Below the pieces are notes generated by a model, which saw only the letters and a list, made by a program, of their open reading frames with translations, was not told the DNA's origin and ran no database searches. DNA of 64,000 nucleotides from positions 1,302,001-1,366,000 of the forward strand of contig VWND01000001.1 of the NCBI GenBank assembly GCA_009599575.1, given 5' to 3'. How positions within the stretch are numbered: position 1 is the stretch's first letter; every line of letters begins with the position of its first letter. Source of the stretch: Blumeriella jaapii (Eukaryota; Ascomycota; Leotiomycetes; Helotiales; Drepanopezizaceae). The position numbers were made by a program, and so were the translations under genes. Positions 46,344-57,628 of the stretch are shown here, one piece after another.

Positions 46344-47269
46344 GCAGTGCGTGATGGTTTGGGGCGGGTTCATATTGGTGATTTGGTTTTGTTCATCGCA
46401 GTGGTTTTCGGTCGTACGTGGAGAGGCAATTTGATGAGCATTTTCAGGTAGCGAGGAGTGGCGTTGGTGGTGGAATTAGAAATGGTGGGAATCTGAAGAG
46501 CGTTGATTGCAGTCCTTGACATACCGCTTAGCCCAAGGGACCAAATATTGTAGGTATTGGTTGAGGGGAGTTCGGCATGGCAGAAGTCGGACCAAGTGGT
46601 AGCAAATCTGTTGCACTCACTTCACCGTACCATCGTAGGAGCCTGTGGCCTAGCTTCGAGGCTTGGAGCCTCAATTACTTCCACCGCCAACAGATGTCTT
46701 TGTATTGCTGTTCGGGATGTTGCCGACGTATCAATTCCGAGTGAGGATATATGGATGGTGGAAGTGTCGTGCGACGAGAAGAACCGACGACGGCCACCCA
46801 GCCCTGTAGAAGCAGACAATTGTCCAATCCAAGCGAGAGAGCTCTCAGCTCCAGTTGATACGATTTCAGGATCCGTGGTCAACCGCAAGACTCTGCAAGT
46901 GCACGCGCACCGGTTGTGTCCAGAGTTGTGAGGGCCGAGATGGAATTATGTGAACAAAGCCATTGTTCAAGTTCAGGTCCATGCGGGCAGCCGTGAAGTG
47001 GTGCCGAGCAGCCGTTCACGGATCGGCAGATAAATGTAAAGTGTAGCTCGCTCTTGATAATCGCTCTTGAGCAAGAGGTGTAAGTGTAGTAGAAGCGAAT
47101 CAACGATGCTCGTGAAATCCACGTCGTCAAGCCTTCCCCGCGCTAAGCGCTTCTTCAATCATAAACGCGGCGCGTCCCTCTTGGCCCCGAAGGCGACTTC
47201 TCGTCTCTGGCAGAGAGCAAGGCCGAGAACCTTTTGTTTTCCGCCATCTGTCAAGACTTGACTTTCGAA
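46344..47269. other. Intergenic region between HMG-box and PSF1 genes
   Basis: These 0.9 kb contain the 3' flank of the HMG gene and the PSF1 promoter. A 124-codon open frame at 46557 lacks an ATG and family features. No repeat is seen. Confidence 0.45.
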
Positions 47270-48038
47270 ATGTATGGGGACTTGGGCAACAAGCTTGTAG
47301 GTCTCAACCTGCCTACTGCCCACTACCACCGGCCTAATGAGTGTTGAACGCAGGTTCTGCACGCGAAGAGAACCCAGAAGCTTGAACATCTCCCTCCTTA
47401 CCAGACCGAAACCGTACGAGCCGTAACGCGCGAGGTGCGCGACCTGGACCGAGATGTCTCGAACATCCTGCAATCATTCCACGGCTCATTTGACCCCTCC
47501 GTCGACCAGGCCGCGGCCTGTACACTACTCGTCGACCACCTGTGCATGCGGCGAAACAAACGCTGTCTTCTCGCGTACCATCGCACTCGAACCGATAAGC
47601 TAGAAGAGATGGTATGGAGTGGGAGCGACATTGCGGATCTGGCGGCGCCGCCGAGGGCTCCGAACGGTGGTCAGGCCGGGGCAGCAGATCTCGGCCACGG
47701 CGAGGGGAACAGTAGCAGTCTGAGTCCCGAGGAGGAGGAGTACGTCCGACAGTACAGCGATCTCCTAGCCGCGTACAAGGGCCCATGGACCGATGTTGAC
47801 CTGACGGGGAGTCTGGAGCCCCCGCGGGATCTGTTCATTGATGTGCGGGTCTTGAAGGATGCGGGTGAGATACAGACGGAGTACGGGTTAGTAGCCACCT
47901 GCACGCCCTCTGGCTCGAGGGTTTTGAGACTAATTGTGTGGCAGCACCATAAACCTGACCAAGAACTCGCAGTTCTACGTGCGGCAGGGCGACGTGGAGC
48001 GTCTCATCTCACAAGGATATTTGCAGAAGCTGGGCTGA
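47270..48038 (+). CDS. PSF1: GINS complex subunit Psf1
   Basis: Psf1 is one of four GINS subunits; GINS joins Cdc45 and Mcm2-7 in the replicative CMG helicase. Exons are 47270-47296, 47354-47886 and 47945-48038, giving 217 aa. The first exon codes only nine residues, MYGDLGNKL, the conserved start of the family. The second exon carries LEHLPPYQTETVRAVTREV, RRNKRCLLAYHRTRTDKL, and SSLSPEEEEYVRQYSDLLAAY followed by DLTGSLEPPRDLFIDVRVLK and GEIQTEYG. The last exon gives TINLTKNSQFYVRQGDVERL and ends ISQGYLQKLG-like. Donors (GTAGGT, GTTAGT) and acceptors keep frame. Between the alpha-helical part and the C-terminal B-domain there is a short Gly/Ala-rich linker (APNGGQAGAADLGHGEG). Length and blocks match fungal Psf1. 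Confidence 0.97.
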
Positions 48039-49914
48039 ACTCCGTCATTTGAGGGACTCTTCGGCAGCAGTGTGCGGGTTGATCACTCGTGAAGGAATCG
48101 GCTGGATACCAGGTGCAAGACTTGTGCGATGAGCAGGCCGCGGAACCCTGTGGTGGAGACCTCAAGCCTCGCAGCAAGGTCAAGAGCATCCGCGAAGACG
48201 TCCACCGAGTGCCAGCCACGGACGAGGAGGGATGGGGATGGAGACAGCTGCTGGCACCCGCTCCTCAACGGCGAAGACTCGAGGAATCGGCAAGGCCACA
48301 CGCGAGGATGAGGAAGACCGGGGCGTCGCTTGTTGGATTGTCATTCACCTGAAGTTCGCCATCGACGACTGCCAAGGGTGGGCTGATCTCGCACGAAAGC
48401 TTATAGGCGATGAACTCGGAAGGGCAGACTGATTTCCACTGTACATTTTACACTGTTCGTACAACCACATGGTACATACAGTACAGGATGACTGCAACGA
48501 CCACGGATTTCCCACACCTGGTCCCACTTTCGATGCAGCAACATGGGCGGTATTCTCGTGTACAGGATAGGGTGGCAGGGCTAGAAAGGGAGAGGCAGCT
48601 CTCATGTACAGTACATATCTACCTATGTACCTATGTACCGTACAGTATCACCCACAAATGACGATGGATGCTGCCCAAATTGCAACATCAGCTCGGGGTG
48701 AGAGGGGTGCTCCCTTTCGCTCTGACACGGTTTCTGTGCATCGCACGCAAGGAATCCGGTAGGCAGCTCGCGCACTCGTGCGGGATATAACCTTCATCGT
48801 CCTCCGACTGTCACGGCTGGATGCTCATGGCTCACGAGCCCGTCCAGGTCAACAGGATTGGCTGCCAGACAAAAAACGGGGCGTGGCGGGGAAATTTGAC
48901 TTCCCATGACGCTGGCATCTGATTGCACAATGCCATCTTTTCCGTCCGTCTATCCGTACCGCAAACGTGCATCTGAGTCGGGGGTCCTGCAGATGAAAAG
49001 GAAGTCTGTGGTCGTACCAAAAGTACCTTGATAGCCTGTCATGATCCTGTAGTGTACACACACTACTGTACTGTAGCAGGTACTTTGGATATATGTACTG
49101 TACGAAGTAGGTTGTACTTCTGCAGTGCTACCACGCTCAAAGCTTCTGTTGATATCCTCTTTGCGCTAACAATGGTTCTTGTTCTTGTTGTTGCTGTTGT
49201 TGTTGTCGTCCTCTTCCTCTTCCTCGTCCCCGTCCTCGGCCTGGCCTTCTCATAGCACAGATTCATGTCGTCAAGCCATGTGTTGCAACGGTAATGTCTT
49301 AGTACTCGCCCGCCATGTACTATACATACTGTTCAGTCTGTAAATGGCCTAGCAAGGTTTCGACCACCTGCATCCTGGTGGGGGGGAGGGGGGAAAACCT
49401 TCGAGCTGCAGCCAGACAATCTGATATGTCCCTCCACCCACTTGAAAGCTTCACATGGAGCTACAATCACCGTGATGTGCGATGTATAAGTACTGTAGGT
49501 CAAGGTGAAGTCACCAACAGATAACCAACCAACCAACCATACTTCCACTACGAGACGGCGCAAAAAATCCTTCCTTACCATCAAGCGGGATTTCTCTTTG
49601 ATACGTCACCTCACGGCTTTGCCCAATCTCCCACTACAGTACTAGCGAGCACTTGCTCTGACTTTATCTAGGACGGGCATGGTCGCTGCGGCACCAGAGC
49701 AGCTACTTTCCTTTGGCATTTTGATGGTTTCCGGTCGCGCTCTTGACGTCCGTCCGTCTCATCGCCAAACACACGCTCTTTTCTCTTCTCTCCTCGTCTC
49801 GTCCGCATCCTCACTTCTCAGTTCCGAGAGGGTGTGATCCCTCAGAGACGAGGGTCCCTCATTCCCTCGCCGTTGTCACCGTCGCCGTCAAGTCGAGTCG
49901 AGTCTCCTCCGATC
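48039..49914. other. Intergenic region rich in GTAC motifs
   Basis: These 1.9 kb lie between PSF1 and the transporter gene. GTAC-type words cluster at 48471-48487, 48605-48649, 49064-49104 and 49634-49645. A GTTCTTGTTGTTG-type simple repeat is at 49170-49215. The bases close to 49915 are a pyrimidine-rich leader. No gene is supported. Confidence 0.45.
48471..48649. repeat. GTAC-type motif cluster
   Basis: GGTACATACAGTACAGG at 48471-48487 and a longer run of TGTACAGTACAT, TATGTACCTATGTACC and GTACAGTA words at 48605-48649, all intergenic. Confidence 0.6.
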
Positions 49915-52900
49915 ATGTCTCTGCCAACATCAGGCCTCGGCTCCCCGAGAAAGCTGCGCGCACCCTCGATCGGATCGCGCTCGAGTCCCAGACTGATTCC
50001 CGGTACCTTCGACGCTGGCGATGGAGGCTCCGATGCTGCCCCCAACTATGGTTCGTTCCGGGGCCGGCGCGATTCGCAGGCGTCGCAGGCTGGGCTGAAT
50101 GCACTCACAGCGTCTTACCAGAGAGAGCCAACAAGGTCTTCGGTGCATCTCTCCTACCACGGAATGCCTCATTGCAAGTCCCCCAAAGCCGATCGGCATT
50201 GCGCGAGTACTGACACGGTGATAGCGCACGCCGACAACACAACCATCGCACGAAGTGTCCGAGAAGATACCGCGGAACTTGCGTCATACGCGCTCTCTGA
50301 TCGCGCTTCCGCCCGAAGCTCCTCCACGACAGGGTTCGATACAGATGTCCTTGGAATCGTATTTTGGTAACGGAGCGGAGGACGAGAGGTCGCCGCTGAG
50401 GACTTCGGAAGGGCTGCTCCCCCACATGATCGAAGAAGTGTCGGAGCCAGTGACGCCAGAAAAGGGTAGTCTGCCCACGTCAGATCGGGGTCCAGGATCG
50501 TCGGTCCTCACGAAAATGTTGAAAAACTCCCCACCAGAGACCCCAACTGGGAACGAAGACGGACATGAAAGGCGCGAGGTTGCGGCAGACGGCGATGTGG
50601 ACGTGGACAGTCTGCGGCAGGGAAGTCTGATAACAAGTGACGGGGTGGAAAGGGATCCTACTGAACACACTTCATTGCTCGGAAACAAAGACACAAGGTT
50701 CGAATCGCAGCATCAGGACTGGATTCATGGAGAGCAGGATGTCGAGAGGCAAGGATCTTCGAGGCGGCCGGCTTGGCCAAATTTGCGAAACGTCGTAACA
50801 TGGCCTCAAGAGAAGGTGGTGAAGGTAGCCAGGACTATCTTGAGTCCAAAAGCTTGGGACAGCAAGGCAATTTGGACACATGCTGTTGTGGAACCGGCGG
50901 GAGCGCTCCCGGCTGTCATCCTAGGCACTCTACTTAACATTTTGGATGCTCTGTCCTACGGTAAGTTTCGAGCACTGGTCTTATTCCTACTGCTGTGGTG
51001 TGAACATTCTCTTGAGATTGTCAAGACATTGATCAGTTTACAGGCATGATTCTTTTCCCTCTTGGAAACCAAATCTACGAGAAACTTGGCGCGGCTGGAA
51101 TCTCGATGTTCTATGTCAGTTGCATCGTGTCACAGTTGGTTTACTCATGTGGAGGAAGTCGTTTCAAGGGCGGAATTGGATCAGAAATGGTGAGTTCGGG
51201 CACCAAATACTATCAGCGCTTTACCAACTCCCACAGATCGAGGTAGTACCGTTTTTCCACAAGATGGCTTTCTCCATTCTAGCAATTGTCGGGGAAGAGA
51301 ACCCAGAAGCTGTCATTGCAACGACTATTACCGCCTACGCCATCAGTTCTGTCATTACCGGCCTGGTCTTCTTCCTGATGGGCATCTTCGGCTGCGGATA
51401 CATCGTCGGCTTCATACCAAGACACATTCTCATTGGTTGCATTGGCGGCGTAGGCTTCTTCTTGGTCGTGACTGGCCTCGAAGTTACTGCCCAGCTAGGT
51501 GGCAAGTTCCATTTCAACCACGCGACCCTCGAGAAACTGACCGATCGCGACTCGTTCACGTTGTGGCTAGTCCCATTTGTCCTGGCCATGGTACTGTACC
51601 AGTCCCAAAAGTACTTCAACCCAAAGAGGTATCCTAGATTCTCAAAGTACTACCTCCCCTTGTTCATCTTGTGTATCCCAGCGGTCTTCTACTTCTTTGT
51701 TCTGTCGCTAGATCAGTTGGATCCCGAGCGCCTCCGGAAGGCCGGGTGGATTTTTCAAGGCCCAGAGGCAGGAGAACCATGGTGGTACTTCTATACGCTC
51801 TACGGTAAGCTCTCCCCATCTTCACGAACCGACTTCCGCTGACCAAGAGCAGATTTTAAAATCGTACATTGGGGAGCTGTTGCAGAGTGCATCCCATCCA
51901 TGCTCGCACTCACATTCTTCGGGGTCTTGCACGTGCCAATCAATGTCCCAGCTCTCGCGTTCCAGATCGGAGAGGATGATCTTGATCTTGACAGGGAACT
52001 AATCGCTCACGGCGTATCGAATGCCCTGTCTGGCTTTGCAGGCAGCATCCAGAACTACTTGGTCTATACGAACAGCGTGCTATTTATCAAATCTGGCGGA
52101 GATAGCCGATTGGCAGGCATCATGCTTGCAATCTGTACCGCTGGTGTTCTGGTCATCGGCCCTGTCATCATTGGATTCATACCCACCATGATGGTCGGAG
52201 TGCTCATTTTTGTCCTTGGATTTGAGCTTTTGTATGAGGCTCTCTGGGAGCCGCGAAAAAAGCTCAAGTGGCTCGAGTATGGTACTGTAAGTACTTCTTA
52301 GCCCCTTTGATCTATGGAAGCTGACGTATTCTAGGTTCTCGCGATCGTAGGAGTCATGGGGGCGTACGACTTTGTGGTTGGTATTGCCGTTGGTGTCGGT
52401 CTGGCATTCATATCTCTTGTGGTTCAAACATCGAGGGTCCCTGCTGTCCGGGCCACGTACTCTGGCGAGATCGCTGGATCTACGGTCCGCAGGAACCCGA
52501 CTCAATCCCGCTACCTTCGAGATGTTGGGGCCCAGATCCACGTTACGAAGTTGGCTGGATATCTCTTCTTCGGGACAATTGTCAGTGTCGAGGAGCGAAT
52601 CCGGGAACTGGTCGAAGACGAGGTCTTCTCCGAGAGGCCAATTCGCTTCTTGATATTTGATCTTGATCATGTGACCGGGATTGACTACTCAGCTGCCGAA
52701 GCTTTCAATCGCCTGAATCGCATACTGAACGGCAAAGGAGTTACGCTGCTCATGTGCGGGGTGGATCTCAACAAGCCGTTAGGTCGAGATCTGCGAGCTG
52801 TGGGACTTGGCGGTGAAGGAGCTGAGGTTGAGATGTTTGGCGACCTCAACTCGGCGCTTGAAAGCTGTGAAAATGAGTTGCTCAAGACGTTCTACGCCAG

Positions 52901-53528
52901 CAGGGAGGCTCGCGTGGGTCGCAACGCGCCTCCTGTCTCCATCCTCGATGTTCCCGGTCGCGCACAAAGCCCATCTCACACCATCGATACCCAGTTCAGC
53001 TCGCCTCGTCGGAATCAACTGCGCCGAGCAGCGACTACGACCCTAGATGACAACCCCAGCGAGTCACGATACTTGAACTTCAAGGAGCCCCTGCGCCTGA
53101 TCCTCCAGACCTTCCAAGGCCTGACGGAAAAGAACGAGGACTTCTGGTTCCAGATCGTCCCCTTCTTCGTCCGGAAGGAGTACGTAGCCGGCACGGTCCT
53201 GTTCCGGCGCGGCGAGGAAGCAACCGGCTTCTACCTCCTCGAGCACGGCATCCTGCGCGCTGACTACGAACTCCCACAAGGCCGCTATTTCGAGTCGATC
53301 GTCGCGGGCACCACATGCGGCGAGCTCCCCTTCTTCTCCGAGACAGCCCGCACGGCGACGGTCCAGGCCGAGCGCGACTGCGTCACCTGGCTCCTGGACA
53401 AGGAGAGCTGGGTCAGGCTGCAGGAGGCCGAGCCGGCTGTTGCGCAGGAGATGCTGCGCATCTCGCTAAAGCTGACGACGGAGCGGATGAGTGCTATTAC
53501 CAGCTACGTGCTGACTACTGCTGGCTAA
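49915..53528 (+). CDS. SulP-family transporter with STAS and cyclic-nucleotide-binding domains (Vsb1-like)
   Basis: Exons are 49915-50142, 50225-50960, 51044-51189, 51237-51804, 51853-52286 and 52335-53528, giving 1101 aa. The second exon is entered through a TACTGAC branch point and ATAG acceptor; its donor (GTGCAT) is weak. The N-terminal 280 residues are disordered and Ser/Pro-rich. The SulP membrane part starts near [15 protein letters not shown] and runs through [51 protein letters not shown] and [21 protein letters not shown] domain follows ([20 protein letters not shown]). The C-terminus has a cyclic-nucleotide-binding fold ([20 protein letters not shown], then [17 protein letters not shown]). 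This combination matches yeast Vsb1 (YGR125W), a vacuolar protein needed for storage of basic amino acids, so a vacuolar role rather than sulfate uptake is likely. Confidence 0.9.
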
Positions 53529-54069
53529 ACATTTACCTGTGGTGGGATATTCTGTGTACATACTGTGTCTTCATGTGTTGGATTTGGATAGGTTGGTTGC
53601 GAAAAGCATGGAATAATAGATAGATGGGATGGTGTGCCCGTCGTCCTTGCGACGCACATCGGCTTTGGTCTTTTCTGCATGGCATCGCTCGGCATAGCAT
53701 GCTTGCACTGGCGTTTGTGGGCGGCGTGACGGTATGCTTGGACAGTGGTGAAAGCTTTGTGTATGTAATGGATGTTTATTGTCTGCCATGTCGAAAAGAT
53801 GGGAAGGTTGGCCGAGACTGCCGTTCTCCGAGCATGGCCTGGTCTGGCTTGGGACTACATGACGATCCTATCTGAGGCTAGCTAGCTGTATTGTATGGCA
53901 GTCATGTGCCACACCTGGGTTGTCCTAGCTACAGTACTCAATACTGCTTCTTCTTCTTGAACTTCTAGCCTTAAATAGCTCGGCCTTCCTTCATTCCCTC
54001 CCCTCTGCCTACGCGAATGCCTCAACCTACCCAGTCCTACCCAAGTCCCTCAGTGCCACTCAGTCTACT
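53529..54069. other. Convergent intergenic spacer
   Basis: This is the shared 3' flank between the transporter and the armadillo-protein gene. It contains CTACAGTACT at 53929-53938. No gene is seen. Confidence 0.5.
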
Positions 54070-56755
54070 CTACGGAAGCCCCCTAACGCTCTGCTCCGCC
54101 GTCTCCTGCAGACTCGAGTTCGCCCTCGGCGGCGTCGGCACCGTGGCCGGGCCCCTCCAGCTCGAGCTCGAGCTCGCGTCGCCGTGGCTCTGCAGCAGCT
54201 GCGAGCCGCCGCGGAGCAGGTCCTCGAACCGCGTGCGCCGCATGGCGGCCATCTGCGCGCCGCGGTTCTTCAGCAGCTCGCTGATCAGCACCAGCGCGTT
54301 CTCGCGGTCGAGCCGCTGCATCTCGCTGGCTTGCGGGTGCGGCTGGGCGCTCTCGGGCGCGGGCGCGGAGCCTGGGGCTGCGGCTGCGGCTGCGGCCGCG
54401 GTGACTGCTTCCACCGACTCGGTGTTCGGTGATGCTGAGGATGGTGCGGCATGGGGTGATGGGTCCGGGCTGCTGCTGCCCGCTCCAGCGGTAGCGGTGG
54501 GCGCAGAGGAGGTCCCGGGGGGCTGGGGAGGCTCGAAGTCGGCGAGGGGCTTGCCGGTGAGCATCTCGACGAGCGGGCGGAAGACGGCGACGTCGAGCAT
54601 CAGGTCGCTGATGCACTGCGCGCCCTCGGGCGAGCGCGCCATGAGCGCAAACACGAACCAGCCCTCGCTGCGCACGACGGGCCACTTGGTCTGGCTGACC
54701 ATGAAGCCGAGTGGGCGGCCGACGTCCGGGTGCTGCCCGAAGAAGTTGCTCTGGATGCGCGCCGTTTCGTCTTCCGCGCCGTCGGGCCCGGCGCCGCTGT
54801 TGAAGACGCGGCAGATGGAGGTCACGAGGCGCGCGATCTCCATCTTGATGGGCTCGACGTCGGTGCGCTCGAAGAGGCCGATGAGGAGGGAGAGCTTGGA
54901 GCGCGTATATTCGGGCGAGTCGGTGTCGTCGGAGAGGCGCTCGCAGACTCGGCGGACGTTGTTGAGATTGCCCACGGTCAGCTGGCGGGCGAGAGAGATG
55001 GAGGAGAACTGGATCGGCTGAAGGACGTCGAGTGCCCAAAGGCGAGGGAGCACGTCGAACAGGCCGGCGTCGCCAAGAGCGTCTTTGTTCCTGGCTGGCA
55101 GTGCGAGGTTCTTGAGGAAGCCCACGGTGGCATGGAGGAGCTGAGAGTCGTTTGCGTCGACTAGGATGGCAATGAGGACGGTGTGAATCCGAGCTACGTG
55201 CACAAATTCTTCGCATGTGCCATCGGACCGGGCAAGGTTCCCGAGCATGATACATGCGCAGACTTTCAGCTGGAGCTGCGGACTCGACAGCCAGCACTGC
55301 AGGGAGCTGCTTAAGGGCGAGGTAATGGGATATGCTTCCTGGAACTCGGAGAGAGCGGAGACGTCGGAAAGAACTTGATTGAATGTGCTCCGCATCTGGG
55401 AAAGAGCTTTGGCGTCGTTCTGGTCGGATGCCGGTGTAGCATCTACGGATGATACGGATGGATGAGAATCGAAGCGGGTATATGAGTCTAGCAGAACTTT
55501 CAGGGTATCATCAAGAGCCCCTTGCGCAATGAGTGCCTTCTGGAACTTCTCGTGCTGGAGGTAAGCGAGGGCCGTGTTTACTAGGGCAACGAAATCGTCC
55601 ATGTCAACTGGTGCCTCTCGATCCGCAGCTATTCTCAGAAGAAGGATAGGAGTGAAGTCAGGCGCAAGTTCTACTTCGGAAGCTGTTCCACGTGAGTGAG
55701 TCTAGGTCCGTACAGAGTCGATTGGGGCACAAACCTTGTGCAACCATCAGGTCCAGTATCCTACACGAGTAACCAAGGAACGCGCGGCTATTATGGAATT
55801 TCGAACTCGAGATTAGAGCAATGAGCTCCTGTGTCAGAAGACACTCCGATGCCTGTTTCTGGGCAGGTTCTGTCCCCAAGTCAGCCCGAACCAAAGAAAA
55901 ACGAGCAGTGTTCTCACCAGAATCGATGCAAATGTTGTACAGCACGGGTATTGCAAACGAAATCAGTGCCTCATCGTGTAGTTGCAGAATAATAGAACGC
56001 ATGCAACCTGACGCAACGACTCGGGCTCGATTCTCGTCTGCGACTATCAGTTTCTCCTTGGCAGGCGAGCAGTAAAGGGGAATTACCGGTATCGGCACAC
56101 GAGTTGCCTATCAACCGTAGAACGTGTATCTTCAAGTTATGCCGCAGGTCGTGCCCGTCAAGTATCCCGAGGAAGAAGTTGAGAATGCCAGAGTCGCCCA
56201 GGGCAATGCGCCACTTCGCTAGAGAAGGTCAGCTTTGTCACCTGACATGTGCTCGAATTTGGCAAGAGCTCTGAGACAGGCTTTCGGCAGGTAGAGAAGA
56301 CAAATATCAATGCTGGCGCAAAAAAACAATAGAAGAGAACCTGTCAAAGTGAGGGGGATAGGGGGATAAGACGCACGATCTCGACTCCCATCTGCTAGCT
56401 TCTCAGTGACTAAATCAATCTGATTCGATTTCAACTTCCACAGCTGAGCCAAAACAGACAAAGCCCCTTTCAACTTCTCAGTTCTCCGTTGCTGATCCGC
56501 AAGATCAACCTCTCCATCCTCGCCTTCATCAGCATCGCCTCTTTGGCCATCCTCTTTCGGAGGCTTCTCTTCCGACTCAAAGATGTCTAGAACGCTCTTC
56601 GACATGGCCGTCGCCTGCTCCGTTGATAAGTTAAGAGTGCATGAATCCGTTCCCTGAACACCATTTGCTGAATTCTGGACGAAGCTTCTCGGGGTCACGG
56701 TGTCAACGACGTCCGAGGATGTCATCCGGCTGCCGTTAATGCGTGCATCTGACAT
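54070..56755 (-). CDS. Armadillo-repeat GTPase GDP-dissociation stimulator (SmgGDS/Rap1GDS-like)
   Basis: Likely a cytosolic armadillo-repeat chaperone or exchange factor for prenylated small GTPases. Exons, as complement: 54070-55682, 55735-55869, 55918-56037, 56087-56218 and 56377-56755, giving 792 aa. The N-terminal 100 residues are acidic and disordered (EDGEVDLADQQR). Family-typical blocks then run across the junctions: WRIALGDSGILNFFLGILDG, LIGNSCADTDENRARVV, SFAIPVLYNICIDSEPAQKQ and ELAPDFTPILLLRIAAD. The main exon holds several arm repeats, including CWLSSPQLQLKVCACIMLGN, LLHATVGFLKNLALPARN and LSLLIGLFERTDVEPIKMEI. The C-terminus has a low-complexity Ala/Pro/Ser segment with an alanine run and a helical end (LVLISELLKNRGAQMAAMRR). 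GC content is unusually high at the 3' end, which creates long open frames on other strands. All junctions keep frame. Confidence 0.85.
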
Positions 56756-57061
56756 CTCGAACAGTATCCGGAAAGATGTGACGTTGGCTCAAGACTTGTG
56801 GCGGGCCGGTACGCTATTCTGGGCCAATGAATCTTACACAACGGAGAGCTCTGCCGGGGTGCGGTATTCCGTTGCTGACTACAGAGCTTCGAGCTGTACT
56901 TTCTGGTTCTTGGCGAACTTCGCGATCGAGGCGTTGGTTTTGGAGTTGTTGATGGCAGTTTTGATGATTTTCAGATCTCGATTGTCCGACTAAGTAGAGT
57001 CGTGTGGAAGAGTTGGGCGAAAATGGAGTTGAGGGGGCTTACGTAAACAACCATCAGCATC

Positions 57062-57083
57062 GTACTGACTGTACAGTCAGTAC
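57062..57083. repeat. Perfect 22-bp palindrome
   Basis: Each arm reads GTACTGACTGT; the whole is identical to its reverse complement with no spacer, centred on TGTACA. Confidence 0.9.
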
Positions 57084-57130
57084 ACTCCACGGGCCGACCC
57101 GACGTGCAATTCTCTTCGTAAATAAAGTAT

Positions 57131-57168
57131 CTACAGTACTGTACTGTACAATACTGTACTGCACAGTT
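57131..57168. repeat. TACTG/TACAG repeat cluster containing TACAGTACTGTA
   Basis: TACAGTACTGTA is at 57132-57143, followed by further TACTG units to about 57168. Confidence 0.75.
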
Positions 57169-57628
57169 TAATTCGATTTTCAACTTCACGCTATCATCCT
57201 GAAGCTGACACTCACGTATAATCCTGTAGATGGCCACCACTGGGTCACAGGTCATGACTGACCATGGCGCTGGCGGTCAAACCTCAATTATCACGAGTTA
57301 TGTAAAAAACAGACTGGACAGAACGGCACACAACAATTTTGGGAAAGCTCTATTGCATGGAAAATGTCAAGTAGACGCCGAGAAGCCTTGGGGGCTCTGA
57401 TTATATACAAAATTATTGCACACAAGAAGCGCCCAGTTCAGCCACCGTCCATGCACCCGAGTAAGCCAACTCTCAGTTCCTTCCACGCCAGATATCTTGG
57501 TGAGCAAGAGAAGCCTATTTCACCTGCTCGTGCCAAATACAGAACGCCACCGCCCCGCTCCCACTCTTGAACATATTGAAAATTAGATCGTAGACAGTTC
57601 CGTTTGCTTGCGAACGTCTCCTAGACTC

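Larger units (their letters stand above)
56756..57628. other. Intergenic region with GTAC palindromes
   Basis: This region holds the promoter of the armadillo-protein gene and the 3' flank of TOR. It contains a perfect 22-bp palindrome at 57062-57083 and a repeat cluster at 57131-57168. No gene is supported. Confidence 0.5.

Noticed and set aside
46557..46931. 124-codon frame between HMG and PSF1 genes
   Set aside because: It has no ATG start and no family similarity.
50225..50370. Suspected third frameshift at the start of the transporter gene
   Set aside because: An intron at 50143-50224 with a TACTGAC branch point restores frame, so no indel is needed.
54017..55297. Long open frames (334 and 404 codons) overlapping the armadillo gene on both strands
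   Set aside because: High GC and few stops explain them. They are Arg/Ala/Ser-rich shadows of the true minus-strand frame.
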